Positions 13,558-13,676 of a stretch of DNA of 13,676 nt are shown here, in pieces. Under the pieces are notes generated by a model. The model saw only the letters and a program-made list of their open reading frames with translations. It ran no database searches and had not been told where the DNA came from. Source of the DNA: Desulfobulbaceae bacterium (GTDB taxonomy: Bacteria; Desulfobacterota; Desulfobulbia; Desulfobulbales; Desulfocapsaceae); the NCBI GenBank assembly GCA_024643445.1, contig JAHEMX010000040.1, forward strand, positions 1-13,676. The letters run 5' to 3'. Position 1 is the first letter of the stretch, and every line of letters starts with the position of its first letter. Made by a program: the position numbers and the translations under genes.

Positions 13558-13676
13558 TCAGCTCTCTGCCGGCAAAACCAGTCCGTTTGCGCCCACGGCG
13601 CAGACCCCCGGCCTGCCGAGCCGTATTTCCATCACCGAGCCTTTGCCGAAAACCCTTTCCATGCGCTGCCGATAAC
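13558..13676 (-). CDS. C-terminal end of an unidentified protein, 5' part outside window
   Basis: The last 38 codons and a TGA stop are visible. The peptide contains RMERVFGKGSVMEIRLGRPG and ends GANGLVLPAES. The frame stops ten bases before the lacI start, the same spacing style as the rest of the operon, so it is probably a real co-transcribed gene. I do not recognise the family. From context a sugar-metabolic enzyme such as a kinase would be natural, but the fragment is too short to say. Confidence 0.55.
   Translation of the reverse strand, partial: YRQRMERVFGKGSVMEIRLGRPGVCAVGANGLVLPAES

Overview
This 13.7 kb window reads as part of the chromosome of a moderately GC-rich, Gram-negative, probably anaerobic bacterium. 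The best guess is Desulfobacterota (the former Deltaproteobacteria). The clues are a complete butyryl-CoA gene set, a cysteine-rich protein resembling DUF6125/L-2-amino-thiazoline-4-carboxylate hydrolase-like proteins, and an acetyl-CoA hydrolase/transferase of the type often fused to GNAT domains in that phylum. No rRNA or single-copy marker is present, so the assignment is an inference. Every gene I accept lies on the minus strand. Transcription therefore runs from high to low coordinates, and the window is best read from right to left.

Right part (13676 to 8088): a sugar-uptake operon. It begins with the last 38 codons of an unidentified protein. A LacI-family repressor follows, then a MalK/UgpC-type ATPase, a secreted sugar-binding protein, and two inner-membrane permeases that overlap by ATGA. 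The binding protein and permeases look like the glucose/mannose (Gts-like) branch of CUT1 transporters. A strong 13-bp hairpin between the binding protein and the first permease looks like an mRNA-stability or processing element. The first permease carries an insertion with two extra membrane helices.

Middle gap (7662 to 8087): about 425 bp without a credible gene. It holds possible promoters for the next operon and a structured, hairpin-rich stretch. The best candidate is a TTGACT/CATGAT pair whose 18-bp spacer is filled by an imperfect palindrome, as expected for a repressed promoter.

Left-centre (7661 to 1553): a tightly spaced operon in the order thiolase, 3-hydroxybutyryl-CoA dehydrogenase, M24 metallopeptidase-like protein, DUF6125-like protein, crotonase, acyl-CoA dehydrogenase. 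The four enzymes interconvert two acetyl-CoA and butyryl-CoA, in the direction of butyrate formation or of butyrate beta-oxidation. The sequence alone does not say which. EtfA/EtfB are absent from the window. The two middle genes have no accepted role in this pathway and are the main novelty here.

Left end (1268 to 1): after a 284-bp gap comes an acetyl-CoA hydrolase/CoA-transferase family protein, cut by the window edge. It could activate or release acyl groups for the pathway. However, glutamine stands where the catalytic glutamate of characterised relatives is expected.
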